Assembly (NCBI GenBank): GCA_905612235.1 | Contig: CAJQRF010000003.1 | Coordinates: 1-64,000, forward strand | Source of the DNA: an uncultured Pelagibacteraceae bacterium | Lineage (GTDB): Bacteria > Pseudomonadota > Alphaproteobacteria > Pelagibacterales > Pelagibacteraceae | Reading direction: 5' to 3' | Length of the DNA: 64,000 nucleotides | Shown here: piece after piece, positions 1 to 9,552 of the stretch | How the letters are laid out: every line of letters starts with the position of its first letter | Numbering within the stretch: position 1 is the first letter of the stretch | The notes under the pieces: model-generated | Seen by the model: the letters and a program-made list of their open reading frames with translations, nothing else | Told to the model about the DNA's origin: nothing | Database searches by the model: none | Position numbers and translations under genes: made by a program

Positions 1-1131
1 AAAAAAAAAGCATTAAAGCAAATCAAAGCAGGCGATTTTTCACTTGAAGATGCTGATAAGAAATTAAAAGCCGATAAAGAAGTTGTCCTTGCGGCGGTAA
101 AACAAGATGGCCATGCTCTTGAATATGCCAGCAAGAAATTAAAAGCAGATAAAAAGTTTATTCTTGATGTGGTAAAACAAACTGGATGGGCTCTTGAATA
201 CGCAGATAACAGTTTGAAGAAAGACAAACAGATTGTCTTAGAGGCAGTAAAAAATAGTGGTCATGCTCTTGAACACTCAGCTAACAGTTTCAAGAAAGAT
301 AAACAGGTTGTCTTAGAGGCAGTAAAAAACAATGGACAAGCTCTTCAATACGCAGATGATAGTTTTAAGAAAGACAAACAGATTGTCCTAGAGGCAGTAA
401 AACAAGACGGTGGGACTCTTCAATACGCAAATGATAGTTTTAAGAAAGACAAACAGATTGTTCTAGAGGCAGTAAAAAACAATGGTCGAGCTCTTGAGCA
501 CGCAGGTAACAGTTTTAAGAAAGACAAACAGATTGTCTTAGAGGCAATCAAACAATATGGTGGTGCTCTAGAATTTGTTGATGATAGTTTTAAGAAAGAC
601 AAACAGGTTGTCTTAGAGGCAGTAAAAAATAGTGGTCATGCCCTAGATTTTGCAGATGATAGTTTCAAGGAAGATAAAGAGATTAAGTTAGAAGTAGTAA
701 AACGAAATTTGGCATTATATTATGCAGAAAAAAATTCACAAAAAAATCCAGATATTTTAGCAATTGTTAATAAAGAACAAACTTCAGACAAAGAAAGAGT
801 TAAGTTATTGGAAGCATTCAAATTTTTGGTTCAACAAATAGCAAAAGGATTGAAAAAAGATTTCGATATCGGTGAGGATGGAGCTCTAGATTACGACATA
901 CCAAGTAAAAAAAATTTTGAACTCGTAATTACAAGAGACAGCGAGGGTGAGAATGGACAGTATAATATTACATTAGACCTTCATGAGTATGATAGCGACC
1001 ATTATGAACAAATTGCGTATAGCGGAGGGGGGTCTGAACTAAGTGACTTCGAAGGTATTATACAAGATTTCATAGCAAATGGTGGACGTATTGAAAAAAT
1101 GTATCATTATTTTGTGAAAGAAAAAAAATAA
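1..1131 (+). CDS. DUF4116 repeat protein, 5'-truncated by window edge
   Basis: Frame of ORF 169..1131 stays open back to base 1 (KKKALKQIKAGDFSLEDADKKLKADKEVVLAAVKQDGHALEYASKKLKADKK...); repeated (K)DKQIVLEAVKNNGxALxYADDSFK units typical of DUF4116. Confidence 0.85.
   Translation, partial: KKKALKQIKAGDFSLEDADKKLKADKEVVLAAVKQDGHALEYASKKLKADKKFILDVVKQTGWALEYADNSLKKDKQIVLEAVKNSGHALEHSANSFKKDKQVVLEAVKNNGQALQYADDSFKKDKQIVLEAVKQDGGTLQYANDSFKKDKQIVLEAVKNNGRALEHAGNSFKKDKQIVLEAIKQYGGALEFVDDSFKKDKQVVLEAVKNSGHALDFADDSFKEDKEIKLEVVKRNLALYYAEKNSQKNPDILAIVNKEQTSDKERVKLLEAFKFLVQQIAKGLKKDFDIGEDGALDYDIPSKKNFELVITRDSEGENGQYNITLDLHEYDSDHYEQIAYSGGGSELSDFEGIIQDFIANGGRIEKMYHYFVKEKK
64..690 (+). repeat. ~75-bp in-frame tandem repeats (about 8 units) encoding 25-aa DUF4116 units
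   Basis: Recurring aagaaagacaaacagattgtcttagaggcagtaaaa... spaced 75 bp apart. Confidence 0.85.
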
Positions 1132-1138
1132 AAACACG

Positions 1139-1225
1139 GTGTATTTATTGGCGCACTCTAAAGGAGATATTTATTCGCTCTATGAATTTTTTGACTTGGA
1201 AAAAGTTTTTGAGGATTTAAAATGA
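1139..1225 (+). CDS. Short ORF (28 aa, GTG start) or gene remnant
   Basis: VYLLAHSKGDIYSLYEFFDLEKVFEDLK*; stop overlaps next start (ATGA). Confidence 0.3.
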   Translation: MYLLAHSKGDIYSLYEFFDLEKVFEDLK

Positions 1226-1371
1226 AGAAAAGAAAAGTTAGAAAAGGGAACAGATCAAAATTAGAAAGAAAGTTAGATGAAGTAAATCATACCATGGAAT
1301 TAATTAGAACCATAATTCCTGTTATCATTTTAATAGTTCAGATAATTATTTTAATTAAACTATTCGGTTAA
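1222..1371 (+). CDS. Small basic N-terminus + single TM protein (49 aa)
   Basis: MKKRKVRKGNRSKLERKLDEVNHTMELIRTIIPVIILIVQIIILIKLFG*; below ORF-track cutoff. Confidence 0.5.
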   Translation: MKKRKVRKGNRSKLERKLDEVNHTMELIRTIIPVIILIVQIIILIKLFG

Positions 1372-1379
1372 TTAAATAA

Positions 1380-2336
1380 ATGGATATATTTTCAAAAAGA
1401 ACAAAAAGTGTTGATAATATTTATCATCATTATTTAGGTAATGAATTTAAGAAAGTTTTTGGAGAAAGTAAAAAAAGTAACTGTGGTTGGTTGGAACCAC
1501 CAAAAAAACAAAATGAGGATCCAATAAAAGTTGCTATTGATTGTTTTATTCCAGAAAAGGAATATGGAAGAATATTAATGGATAAAAGTTTAGGTGAACT
1601 AGGATATAAACATAAATCAAATTCAAAAAAAGTAGGAATGAAGCCAGATTATTTTATCGAAAAACTAGGTTTAATATTTGAATTCGATGGTCCCATTCAT
1701 TATCAAAGTACATTTAAAATTCTTAAAGATCAAATGAAGTACACAAATTTGAATTCAATTGAACTTAATGGCAAACCCAAAATTTTAAGAGTAATTAGAA
1801 TTCCTTATTATTGGCAATTAACTAGAGATGTAGCAAAATATATGTTTGGTGACTTGATAAAACATTTTAGTGAACGTCTCACAAACTTGCCAAAAGAAGG
1901 TTTTTATAGTGATGAAAAATATTTTAAAGCAGTGTCAAAAATATATAAAAATATGTTTACTGGAAAACGAGCAACTTCAGAACTTGAAATCCCTGCTTGT
2001 GGTATACACGAAAGTACAGAGGGGCCATCACGATTTTCTTGGCAAGGGATAGATAAATTATTAACTGATTTTGAAAGAAAAGACGATTTAATAAAACCTC
2101 CAAAAAGCATTGAACATCAGTACATGTGGTGTCTAAAATATTGGCTTAGAGACATAGAAAAAGCAGGAAATAAAGATATGGAGTGGTTAATTTTACCTTT
2201 GAAAAAAGATGGTTCACCTTGGCATGAAAGATTTATGGATAGATACAATGAAAATATAAATTATAAGAAAGATGAATATTTACAAAACGTTTTTGCTAGA
2301 GATTACCATTCTATTGAACGTACAAAAAATATCTGA
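1380..2336 (+). CDS. Hypothetical protein, putative PD-(D/E)XK/DUF559-like nuclease
   Basis: 318 aa; KPDYFIEKLGLIFEFDGPIHYQ ... LRVIRIPYYW resembles a PD-x(n)-ExDG nuclease core. Confidence 0.55.
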   Translation: MDIFSKRTKSVDNIYHHYLGNEFKKVFGESKKSNCGWLEPPKKQNEDPIKVAIDCFIPEKEYGRILMDKSLGELGYKHKSNSKKVGMKPDYFIEKLGLIFEFDGPIHYQSTFKILKDQMKYTNLNSIELNGKPKILRVIRIPYYWQLTRDVAKYMFGDLIKHFSERLTNLPKEGFYSDEKYFKAVSKIYKNMFTGKRATSELEIPACGIHESTEGPSRFSWQGIDKLLTDFERKDDLIKPPKSIEHQYMWCLKYWLRDIEKAGNKDMEWLILPLKKDGSPWHERFMDRYNENINYKKDEYLQNVFARDYHSIERTKNI

Positions 2337-2379
2337 ATTTAAAAAAATTATATATAATAATATAAAACTACTATATTTT

Positions 2380-2835
2380 TTATTTAACCGACATCTTTAA
2401 TTTTGCAATTTTTTCTTCAACCTCATTTACCGCTTTAAAAATTTTTTGTTTTTCTTCATTGCTGATATTACTTCCTGCTTGACCTACTGGATCAATAGCT
2501 TCCTGAGTAATGTCCATTAAATTACCTATACGACCGCCAATATTTATTAAAACACTAGATATATTTTCATACTCATTAATTTTTCTAAGTTCGTATTCGA
2601 GTATGAAATTCAAATGATTTAAAAAAGGAGTACCAAGCTTCCTTTTTTGAAGTAGAACATCTAATTTAATGGCATCAGCAAGATGAATGTTATGATCTTT
2701 ATCGTTTGCATCCCCACACTTTCTAAAATGAGATATTGATTTTCCTGTAGATTTTTTAACTTCTTCATCTTCAAGTTTTGGTATTACTTGGCTTAAAGTA
2801 AATTCAATTGATAGAGGTTTTCTAAGCTTTGTCAT
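2380..2835 (-). CDS. Hypothetical protein
   Basis: 151-aa ORF, no overlap with other genes. Confidence 0.55.
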   Translation of the reverse strand: MTKLRKPLSIEFTLSQVIPKLEDEEVKKSTGKSISHFRKCGDANDKDHNIHLADAIKLDVLLQKRKLGTPFLNHLNFILEYELRKINEYENISSVLINIGGRIGNLMDITQEAIDPVGQAGSNISNEEKQKIFKAVNEVEEKIAKLKMSVK

Positions 2836-2924
2836 TTATTGAGATAAGATATCAAATTATTTAAAATTTAGATATTAAAAGTTGTATGGAAGTTGTACCT
2901 AAAAAATGTAAAATAAATAAAATT

Positions 2925-3359
2925 ATGGCAAAAAAAATAACAGCTAAATTTAATGTTATTAGCAAGGTAGATAATAAAAGTTTACCACGCTTTGAACTTG
3001 ATCATTCACCAAAGGAACATGCTAACTTTTTAAAAAAGAACAAACCCTGTCTAGGAAATTTTGTTTGGAGTGATTTTATATCTGATGAAGATGGATACGA
3101 AGACACTGAGATGACTGTAATAAACTCAACAGCAGAGTTAAAATATATTAAAACTAAAAAAAAGATGTATGCAATCATATTGTCAGGAAAAGTAGAAATA
3201 GAGTCTGAAAATAAAGCTCAATCTGAGAGATTTTTAGATAAAGATTGGTCTCAAGAATGGATAATTCCTTCTCTTACTTTTGAACCGCTCAAACCAGGAG
3301 ATAAAACACACGCTGACATTTCTCAAGACATGGACAGAGATTTATATACATTAGAATGA
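2925..3359 (+). CDS. Hypothetical protein (start could be 2886)
   Basis: ORF open from 2886; internal MAKKITAKF start plausible. Confidence 0.5.
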   Translation: MAKKITAKFNVISKVDNKSLPRFELDHSPKEHANFLKKNKPCLGNFVWSDFISDEDGYEDTEMTVINSTAELKYIKTKKKMYAIILSGKVEIESENKAQSERFLDKDWSQEWIIPSLTFEPLKPGDKTHADISQDMDRDLYTLE

Positions 3360-3393
3360 TAAAAAACGGTTAAAGGTTCTCTAATTTTTGTCA

Positions 3394-3660
3394 CTATGTT
3401 TTTTTTTCTACTAAGTCAATTATATCTTTATCCTCAGTAAGTCTTTTACTAAGTAAGAGTAATGTATGTTTATTATTTTTAACTGCTTCTATTGCAATTT
3501 CTTTATCATCCAAAAAATTACTGTTAGCATCAGCAATTGCAAACCCGTCATTTTTAACAGCTGCTAACACAATTTCTCTATCTTTCTTAAAATCATCTGA
3601 AAGATTTTTTAAATTTAATCCATTTTCTTTAACAAGTTTTAAAGCTTCATCTTTATTCAT
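3394..3660 (-). CDS. Small DUF4116 protein
   Basis: KKDREIVLAAVKNDGFAIADANSNFLDDKEIAIEAVKNNKHTLLLLSKRL repeats. Confidence 0.7.
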   Translation of the reverse strand: MNKDEALKLVKENGLNLKNLSDDFKKDREIVLAAVKNDGFAIADANSNFLDDKEIAIEAVKNNKHTLLLLSKRLTEDKDIIDLVEKKT

Positions 3661-3663
3661 AAC

Positions 3664-4464
3664 TTAAATAAAATCTTTTCCTGTGTTTAAATACATACAA
3701 TTTTCACAGCTTTTATTTATTTCTGGCACGCTGTCTGAGTCTAATGTTTTTTTCATTTCTATAATTTTATCATCTATCCAAGATGTGTCTGTTTTGTATG
3801 GAACCAAGGTTGTAGTAAAATTTAACTTATCATCAAATTTGTCATAACTTTTTTCTCCATTACAAACATAAAAATAAGCTATGTCAGATACTTTAAAATC
3901 CATCTTTCTTAAAATGTAAACATAAATATCCATCTGAATTTTATACCCAAAATGATAAATGTTACTTAAGTAAGGTTCTGTTTCTACTTTCACATTACTA
4001 GATTGAGCTTTGTAATCGACGACTACTAGTTCTTTTTTATCTTCATCAAGCCAAATATCATCAACGCCACCATGTATTTCTATATTGGTATTTTTATCGA
4101 GAAAAGAAATACCTCCTGTTAAGGCATTTCTCCAATGATCCATCTTTTCATGTTCAAATGGAATAAACTTAAGGTTATTTTTAACCACATAAGGATGTGG
4201 TTTTTTTTGTTTTCTTAATTCATCAAATTCTTTTTTAAGCAATTCATCTACAGCTGAATTTAGTGACCACCCTGGCATTCCAGGGTCTTTTAAACCTTTA
4301 ACTCTTTCAAGGTAAAAGCATCTCTTGCAATCTAGAAAATTGCTAAATTTTGATCTACTTATTTTAAATTTCTCATTGGACCCTTTAGTATAAATGCTTC
4401 CTTTTCGGGTTCTTAATGGAGTAACTTCTGCTAACTCTCCTTTTGAATTTCTTTTTAGTCCCAT
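3664..4464 (-). CDS. PD-(D/E)XK nuclease superfamily protein (RecB/Cas4-like, CxxC at both ends)
   Basis: ISRSKFSNFLDCKRCFYLERVKGL; GVDDIWLDEDKKELVVVDYKAQ; C-terminal CENCMYL. Confidence 0.75.
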   Translation of the reverse strand: MGLKRNSKGELAEVTPLRTRKGSIYTKGSNEKFKISRSKFSNFLDCKRCFYLERVKGLKDPGMPGWSLNSAVDELLKKEFDELRKQKKPHPYVVKNNLKFIPFEHEKMDHWRNALTGGISFLDKNTNIEIHGGVDDIWLDEDKKELVVVDYKAQSSNVKVETEPYLSNIYHFGYKIQMDIYVYILRKMDFKVSDIAYFYVCNGEKSYDKFDDKLNFTTTLVPYKTDTSWIDDKIIEMKKTLDSDSVPEINKSCENCMYLNTGKDFI

Positions 4465-4557
4465 AATTAATTAAAATATATTATAATTTATAAGATTTTA
4501 TAGGATAAACTCGATTTAAACTCGATTTAAAAGAGATAAAACAAGATTTAGACAGGC

Positions 4558-4785
4558 ATGAACAAAGAAAACGCAAGTAAACTCTGGAAAATCATACAGG
4601 AAGCTGGCGATTATTTAAAAGGACAGTTGCCTGATCACCCAAACCACCCTAAAGGTCGAAACCCATATGCTCATGTCGCGATATGCGTGAAATCAAAATT
4701 TAAAAAAAGCTATAAAGATATAGAAGATGAAAAATTTCAAGAAATTTTAGATTATATTGAAGTTTTAAAAAAAAACCCGACCTAA
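4558..4785 (+). CDS. Conserved hypothetical small protein
   Basis: 75-aa ORF, NHPKGRNPYAHVAICVKSKFKKSYKDI. Confidence 0.55.
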   Translation: MNKENASKLWKIIQEAGDYLKGQLPDHPNHPKGRNPYAHVAICVKSKFKKSYKDIEDEKFQEILDYIEVLKKNPT

Positions 4786-4789
4786 AAAT

Positions 4790-5215
4790 TTATAAAGAAC
4801 TTATTAATACTTCAGCAATTTTCTTTGCTTTGCCTTGATACTTTATTTTTTTTACATCATCTAAATTAGATGTATCATTGCCAACAACAATAAAACCAAT
4901 CATTCCCATTCCTTTGTGGGGTGTACACCAATAGGCATAAATACCCGGAACTTCAAATTTATACTCTGTGTCTTTACTTAAAGCGGATCTAAACTTTCCT
5001 ACTCCTGTTGGAACACCACCTTTAATAAACTCCACGTTATGACCGGGTTTTGTTGATTTCCAAAAAATAGTATCTCCAATATCAATTTTTACAATTTTTT
5101 TAGAAAAAACCATATTTTCTTTTGCTAATTTATTCAGCATCTCAATAGTTTGATCAGCAGCAAAAGCTGAGTGTGAAACAAACAAAATGAAAAATAGTGT
5201 AATTAGTATTTTCAT
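4790..5215 (-). CDS. Pseudoazurin-like blue copper protein
   Basis: Signal peptide; GHNVEFIKGGVP..., YAYWCTPHKGMGMIGFIVVG type-1 Cu ligands (H, C, H, M). Confidence 0.85.
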   Translation of the reverse strand: MKILITLFFILFVSHSAFAADQTIEMLNKLAKENMVFSKKIVKIDIGDTIFWKSTKPGHNVEFIKGGVPTGVGKFRSALSKDTEYKFEVPGIYAYWCTPHKGMGMIGFIVVGNDTSNLDDVKKIKYQGKAKKIAEVLISSL

Positions 5216-5277
5216 AAATTAATTTATATTTATATTAATTGAATTAAATTATAAGCTTTAAGATTGTCACTGCGACA

Positions 5278-6180
5278 TTAATTGAGGCCAATAAAACGTC
5301 TATTTCTCTTAGTGTTCAAACTATAATACATAAGAGCTAAAGTAATAATGGTTCCACCAATTATGGTATTAGTTGTTGGAATTTCATTGATCCCCAAAAT
5401 AGGTAACCAAACCCAAAATATTCCTCCTAAAACTTCTGTTAAAGATAATAAAGTGAGGTCTGCAGCAGGTAAGTGCTTGGCTCCTATAGAGTAAAGTATC
5501 ATTCCAGAACAAACCAAGGTTCCATGTAAAGCAGACAAAGATGAATTTCTAAATGTAGTAAAAAACCCGGTATCATTAAATGCTAAAACAATTAAAGAAA
5601 TAGATGCGCAAAACAATCCAGCTACTGCTACTGTTGTAAAGGTTGGGGTGTTTTTTCTCCATCTTAAAGAAACAGAAAAAATTGAAAAACCGAATGATGA
5701 TAAAAGACCAATTGCTAAACCAAATAGAGTTCCAATTTGGCGGCTAGTAAAAGCCATAAAAATTATACCTATTGCTGCAATAATAATTGCAGTCAAAGTA
5801 GTTCTTGAAACTTTTTCTTTAAGAAAAATATAACCTAGTATAGCTGTCATAAATGGCATGGCAGCTAACATCAAAAGTGTAACAGCTGCTGTGGTGTGAG
5901 TTATAGACCATATGAAACATATCATCGCAATTCCCAAGCTTATTCCGCCAATAATTCCTGAAGCTCCAATTTTTTTATAATTTTTAGTAAATGACTTTCC
6001 TTCTTTTACAAACAAATAAATATTTATTAATATAAAAATAGTAGAGCCTCTAAAAAAAAGATATTGCCATGGAACAGAGCGTGCATCTTCAATAAAACGG
6101 ACTACTAAAGCACCAAAAGACCAAAACACTCCTGCTATTAAAACAATTAAAATTGCTGAATCAGTTTTATTTTTTTTCAC
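5278..6180 (-). CDS. DMT/EamA family transporter
   Basis: 10-TM EamA-like sequence, duplicated domains. Confidence 0.85.
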   Translation of the reverse strand: MKKNKTDSAILIVLIAGVFWSFGALVVRFIEDARSVPWQYLFFRGSTIFILINIYLFVKEGKSFTKNYKKIGASGIIGGISLGIAMICFIWSITHTTAAVTLLMLAAMPFMTAILGYIFLKEKVSRTTLTAIIIAAIGIIFMAFTSRQIGTLFGLAIGLLSSFGFSIFSVSLRWRKNTPTFTTVAVAGLFCASISLIVLAFNDTGFFTTFRNSSLSALHGTLVCSGMILYSIGAKHLPAADLTLLSLTEVLGGIFWVWLPILGINEIPTTNTIIGGTIITLALMYYSLNTKRNRRFIGLN

Positions 6181-6181
6181 A

Positions 6182-6640
6182 CTATTTAATTTCTTCTTTT
6201 GGTCTTAACGAATGACCCGGAAGCCATTCTTCATTTCCTTCGGTATAATGTTCTTTTTTCCATATAGGAGACTTATGCTTAATCTCTTCTAATATGTATC
6301 TGCAAATTTTAAATGCCTCGTCCCTATGTCCAGAACTAACTGCTATTAATATACTTATTTCACCAACGGGAACATATCCTTTTGCATGTTCTAAAAAAAT
6401 ATTGGCACTTTTGTCAAATTTATTTTTTGCATCATTGCATATTGATTGAAATGATTTTATTACAGCTTGTTCATGAATATCGTAAGTGACAGCAATAACT
6501 TTTTTTCCACTATTTTCATCTCTTACTCTTCCAACAAAAATAGATTCAGCTCCATTTTTTTGAGAAAGAATAAGCTCTTTTGCTTTTTCCAAAGATATTT
6601 TTTCTTCTTCTGCTTTTACTATTGCTGTATGTAAAATCAT
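6182..6640 (-). CDS. moaE: Molybdopterin synthase catalytic subunit MoaE
   Basis: FVGRVRDENSGKKVIAVTYDIHE...SSGHRDEAF...SPIWKKEHY. Confidence 0.92.
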   Translation of the reverse strand: MILHTAIVKAEEEKISLEKAKELILSQKNGAESIFVGRVRDENSGKKVIAVTYDIHEQAVIKSFQSICNDAKNKFDKSANIFLEHAKGYVPVGEISILIAVSSGHRDEAFKICRYILEEIKHKSPIWKKEHYTEGNEEWLPGHSLRPKEEIK

Positions 6641-6906
6641 TAACCACCGCCAATTGGAGGAATCATTGAAATTAATTCTTTATTTTTTAATTTATAGTTA
6701 TCGTTAACAATCTCGTCTGCATCACTGAAAAAAGCAGCTGTTTTAGGTAAATTTTCTAAACTATTTTTTAAATGTTTTTCTGAAATTATTTTTCTTAAAG
6801 TACTTCTCAGGCTTTCTATATTTGAGTTATTTGGAAGTTCAATATTTAAAATTTCTTTATCACTTAACATTTTAGATGATCCGTAAAGTTTTAGTTTAAT
6901 TTTCAT
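6640..6906 (-). CDS. moaD: Molybdopterin synthase sulfur carrier MoaD
   Basis: Ubiquitin-like, C-terminal MIPPIGGG. Confidence 0.88.
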   Translation of the reverse strand: MKIKLKLYGSSKMLSDKEILNIELPNNSNIESLRSTLRKIISEKHLKNSLENLPKTAAFFSDADEIVNDNYKLKNKELISMIPPIGGG

Positions 6907-7896
6907 TTAACCACCTGTTACGTTCATATGTCTAGGCACAAACTTTTCTTCTTTTTTTCCATCAATAATAAAATCATGACCTTTGGGTTTTCTTGCAATA
7001 GCTTCATATATAACGTCTTTTAAGGCTTGATTGTTTTCATTTTTTCTTAAAGGTTTTTTTAAATCTGCTTTGTCTTGCTGTCCTAAGCACATATACATTT
7101 CTCCAGTGCATGTGACTCTTACTCGATTACATAGTTCGCAAAAGTTATGTGTATTAGGTGTAATAAAACCAATTTTTTGATCTGTTTCGTGGCAATGCAC
7201 ATATGTTGCTGGACCTGCAGTTCTTAAAGAATCCTTTGTTATACTATATTTGGTTTGTATTAAGCTTTTAACTTCAGTTAATGGCATGTATTGGTTTACC
7301 CTTTTTTCTCCTATTTCACCCATTGGCATTACTTCAATAAAAGTTAAAGAAAATTTATTCTCACCACACCATTTAACTAAACTTAAAATTTCATCATCGT
7401 TAATTCCCTTTAAAGCTACAGTATTAATCTTAATTTTTAATCCAGCTTTTTTTGCAGCAAAAATTCCTTTAATAACTTTATTTAAATTCCCAATTCTAGT
7501 GATTTTTTTAAACTTATTTTCATTTAAGGAATCTAGCGAGATATTAATTCTTCTTACTCCACTTTTAAATAAATCTGCCGCATATCTATCTAACTGCGAG
7601 CCATTTGTGGTTAATGTTAATTCGTCTAATCCCTTACCCAATTTACTACCAAGGCTGTTAAATAATTGCATTATATTTTTTCTAACTAGAGGTTCTCCAC
7701 CTGTGATCCTCAATTTTTTTACTCCAAGATCAACAAAGGTATTACAAAGCCTATCTAATTCTTCTAAGGATAAAACATCTTTTTTAGGTAAAAATTCCAT
7801 ATCTTCAGACATACAATACGTGCATCTAAAGTCACAACGATCTGTTACTGATACTCTTACGTATGATATTTTTCTCTTAAATGGATCTATCAACAT
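6907..7896 (-). CDS. moaA: GTP 3',8-cyclase MoaA
   Basis: Radical [12 protein letters not shown]-terminal [13 protein letters not shown]. Confidence 0.96.
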   Translation of the reverse strand: MLIDPFKRKISYVRVSVTDRCDFRCTYCMSEDMEFLPKKDVLSLEELDRLCNTFVDLGVKKLRITGGEPLVRKNIMQLFNSLGSKLGKGLDELTLTTNGSQLDRYAADLFKSGVRRINISLDSLNENKFKKITRIGNLNKVIKGIFAAKKAGLKIKINTVALKGINDDEILSLVKWCGENKFSLTFIEVMPMGEIGEKRVNQYMPLTEVKSLIQTKYSITKDSLRTAGPATYVHCHETDQKIGFITPNTHNFCELCNRVRVTCTGEMYMCLGQQDKADLKKPLRKNENNQALKDVIYEAIARKPKGHDFIIDGKKEEKFVPRHMNVTGG

Positions 7897-7973
7897 AAAT
7901 AAATTAAATCACAAAAATTATGATTTGTTAGTTGCTTTATTATATTTAATACTTTTGCAATTATATAATTTTG

Positions 7974-8291
7974 CTATTTTTTAGAACTATTAGCAACATA
8001 ATATGATACAGCATCAATTTCTTCTGAAGTTAATAAGCCTTCCTCTCCAAATGCTGGCATTACTCCAAGCCCCTCAGTTACAACACCTTTTACTTGTTCT
8101 TCTGAAGGCTTTAAACTATCTAAATTTGGACCTATATCACCTTTTGAAGCGGCAGCCTTTAAAACATGACAAGCACCGCACATCGCTTTATTGTTATAAA
8201 CCTCCAACCCTAAAGCCATTTTTTCTGAATCTGCTTTTAGATTTATCGTTAAGGAAAACGAAAATAATAAAACAACAATAAAAATTTTCAT
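7974..8291 (-). CDS. c-type cytochrome, probable sulfite dehydrogenase cytochrome subunit
   Basis: CGACH heme motif, distal Met; directly downstream of SorA-like gene. Confidence 0.8.
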   Translation of the reverse strand: MKIFIVVLLFSFSLTINLKADSEKMALGLEVYNNKAMCGACHVLKAAASKGDIGPNLDSLKPSEEQVKGVVTEGLGVMPAFGEEGLLTSEEIDAVSYYVANSSKK

Positions 8292-8325
8292 TACAGAAAT
8301 TTAATAACTCTAAATTTTAAAACCT

Positions 8326-9552
8326 TTATACTGCTTTAATATTTACGCTATGATCTTTCCAACCGTTATGAGCGTAGCCTCTTCTATTTTCGTATCTTAT
8401 CTCAGGTTGAGTCTTACCACCGCCAGAAGCCTTGCTTGCAAGATTGTAACTCCCGGGTGCTAAATTTGCTTCAAATACAAACTGTCTCCATGCGTATTTT
8501 CCAAGATCAGGGCCAACAAATTTCGCTTTCTTCCAGCTTTGCCCTCCATCAATTGAAACCTTAACACTTCTAATTTTTTTAGTTCCGCCCATAGCTACAC
8601 CAACTATTTGAACATTTCCTGCTTTTACTGTACCAGTCTCATCTGTTGGTCTAGTTATCCAAGATTTTACAGGCATTTCCCAACATGAAGGATACTGTGA
8701 ACCTTTTTTTCCAATCGGAGATATTCGATAACTTGATTTCATATATTTAACGGTTGACTCAGTTTTAGTAAAAGCAACTTGGCCAAGATGTTTAACATTG
8801 TTAATACCAAAATATCCTGGGGTAACCATTCTCAAAGGACCGCCATGTGCATTAGGCAAAGAAACTCCGTTCATTTCCCAAGCCAACATTGCGTCTTTAT
8901 AAACTTTTTTCGGAACAGATCTTTCAACTTTAGCTTTTTTTGGATCTAAACCTGTGGGCTCATGATCAACACCCGCTGATGTCATAAAAACTGCATCACT
9001 ATCAACGCCACCACATGCATCTACCACCACTTTCATAGGAACGCCTGTCCAAACAACACATGCTGCTGCTCCAGTTTTCCATTGAGATCCTCTAACTTCA
9101 TGTGCAAAAAAACCTCTGCCATTTCCTGAACATTGTAATATCGTTGCCATTGTTGTGTGGCCTAATTTTTTCAATTGTGCCAAAGAAAAAGTTTTAGGAT
9201 TCTTAACTCCTTTAATACTTACTTTCCAATTATTTCTATCTCCAATTTGTGTGTCGGACATAGTCGGCATATTATTTCTAATGTAAATATTTCTATTTGG
9301 AGTTATTAAACTTTCCCCAATTGCACTTCTATGTGTCTCAATACCTTTTTTAGAATGAACGATGAGAGCATCCCTATTTTTCCATTTAATAAAATCTGGT
9401 AAACCTTTTAAATCAGCATCTTCATGATTGGCTTTTGCAATTGATATTGGTAGTACCGATGTTGCGGCAGCTACCCCAACTAAAGTAACTGAACCTGTTA
9501 AAAAATTCCTTTTACTAGTATCAATCTTTTTTATAATTCTTTTTTTCATCAA
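8326..9552 (-). CDS. Sulfite oxidase/dehydrogenase family molybdopterin enzyme (SorA/SoxC-like)
   Basis: Tat-like leader (KRNFLTGSVTLVG); TILQCSGNGRGFF, GGPLRMVTPGYFGINNVKHL. Confidence 0.9.
   Translation of the reverse strand: MMKKRIIKKIDTSKRNFLTGSVTLVGVAAATSVLPISIAKANHEDADLKGLPDFIKWKNRDALIVHSKKGIETHRSAIGESLITPNRNIYIRNNMPTMSDTQIGDRNNWKVSIKGVKNPKTFSLAQLKKLGHTTMATILQCSGNGRGFFAHEVRGSQWKTGAAACVVWTGVPMKVVVDACGGVDSDAVFMTSAGVDHEPTGLDPKKAKVERSVPKKVYKDAMLAWEMNGVSLPNAHGGPLRMVTPGYFGINNVKHLGQVAFTKTESTVKYMKSSYRISPIGKKGSQYPSCWEMPVKSWITRPTDETGTVKAGNVQIVGVAMGGTKKIRSVKVSIDGGQSWKKAKFVGPDLGKYAWRQFVFEANLAPGSYNLASKASGGGKTQPEIRYENRRGYAHNGWKDHSVNIKAV

Noticed and set aside
420-602. 60-aa minus-strand ORF in the DUF4116 repeats
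   Set aside because: Repeat-derived antisense frame.
64-690. CRISPR-like array
   Set aside because: Repeats are 75-bp in-frame protein-coding units with no unique spacers.
3664-4464. Cas4 of a CRISPR-Cas system
   Set aside because: No other cas genes or repeat-spacer array in the window; called only as PD-(D/E)XK superfamily.
7250-7984. 244-aa plus-strand ORF opposite moaA
   Set aside because: Antisense to a clear moaA with conserved motifs; low-complexity hydrophobic translation expected from AT-rich antisense frames.
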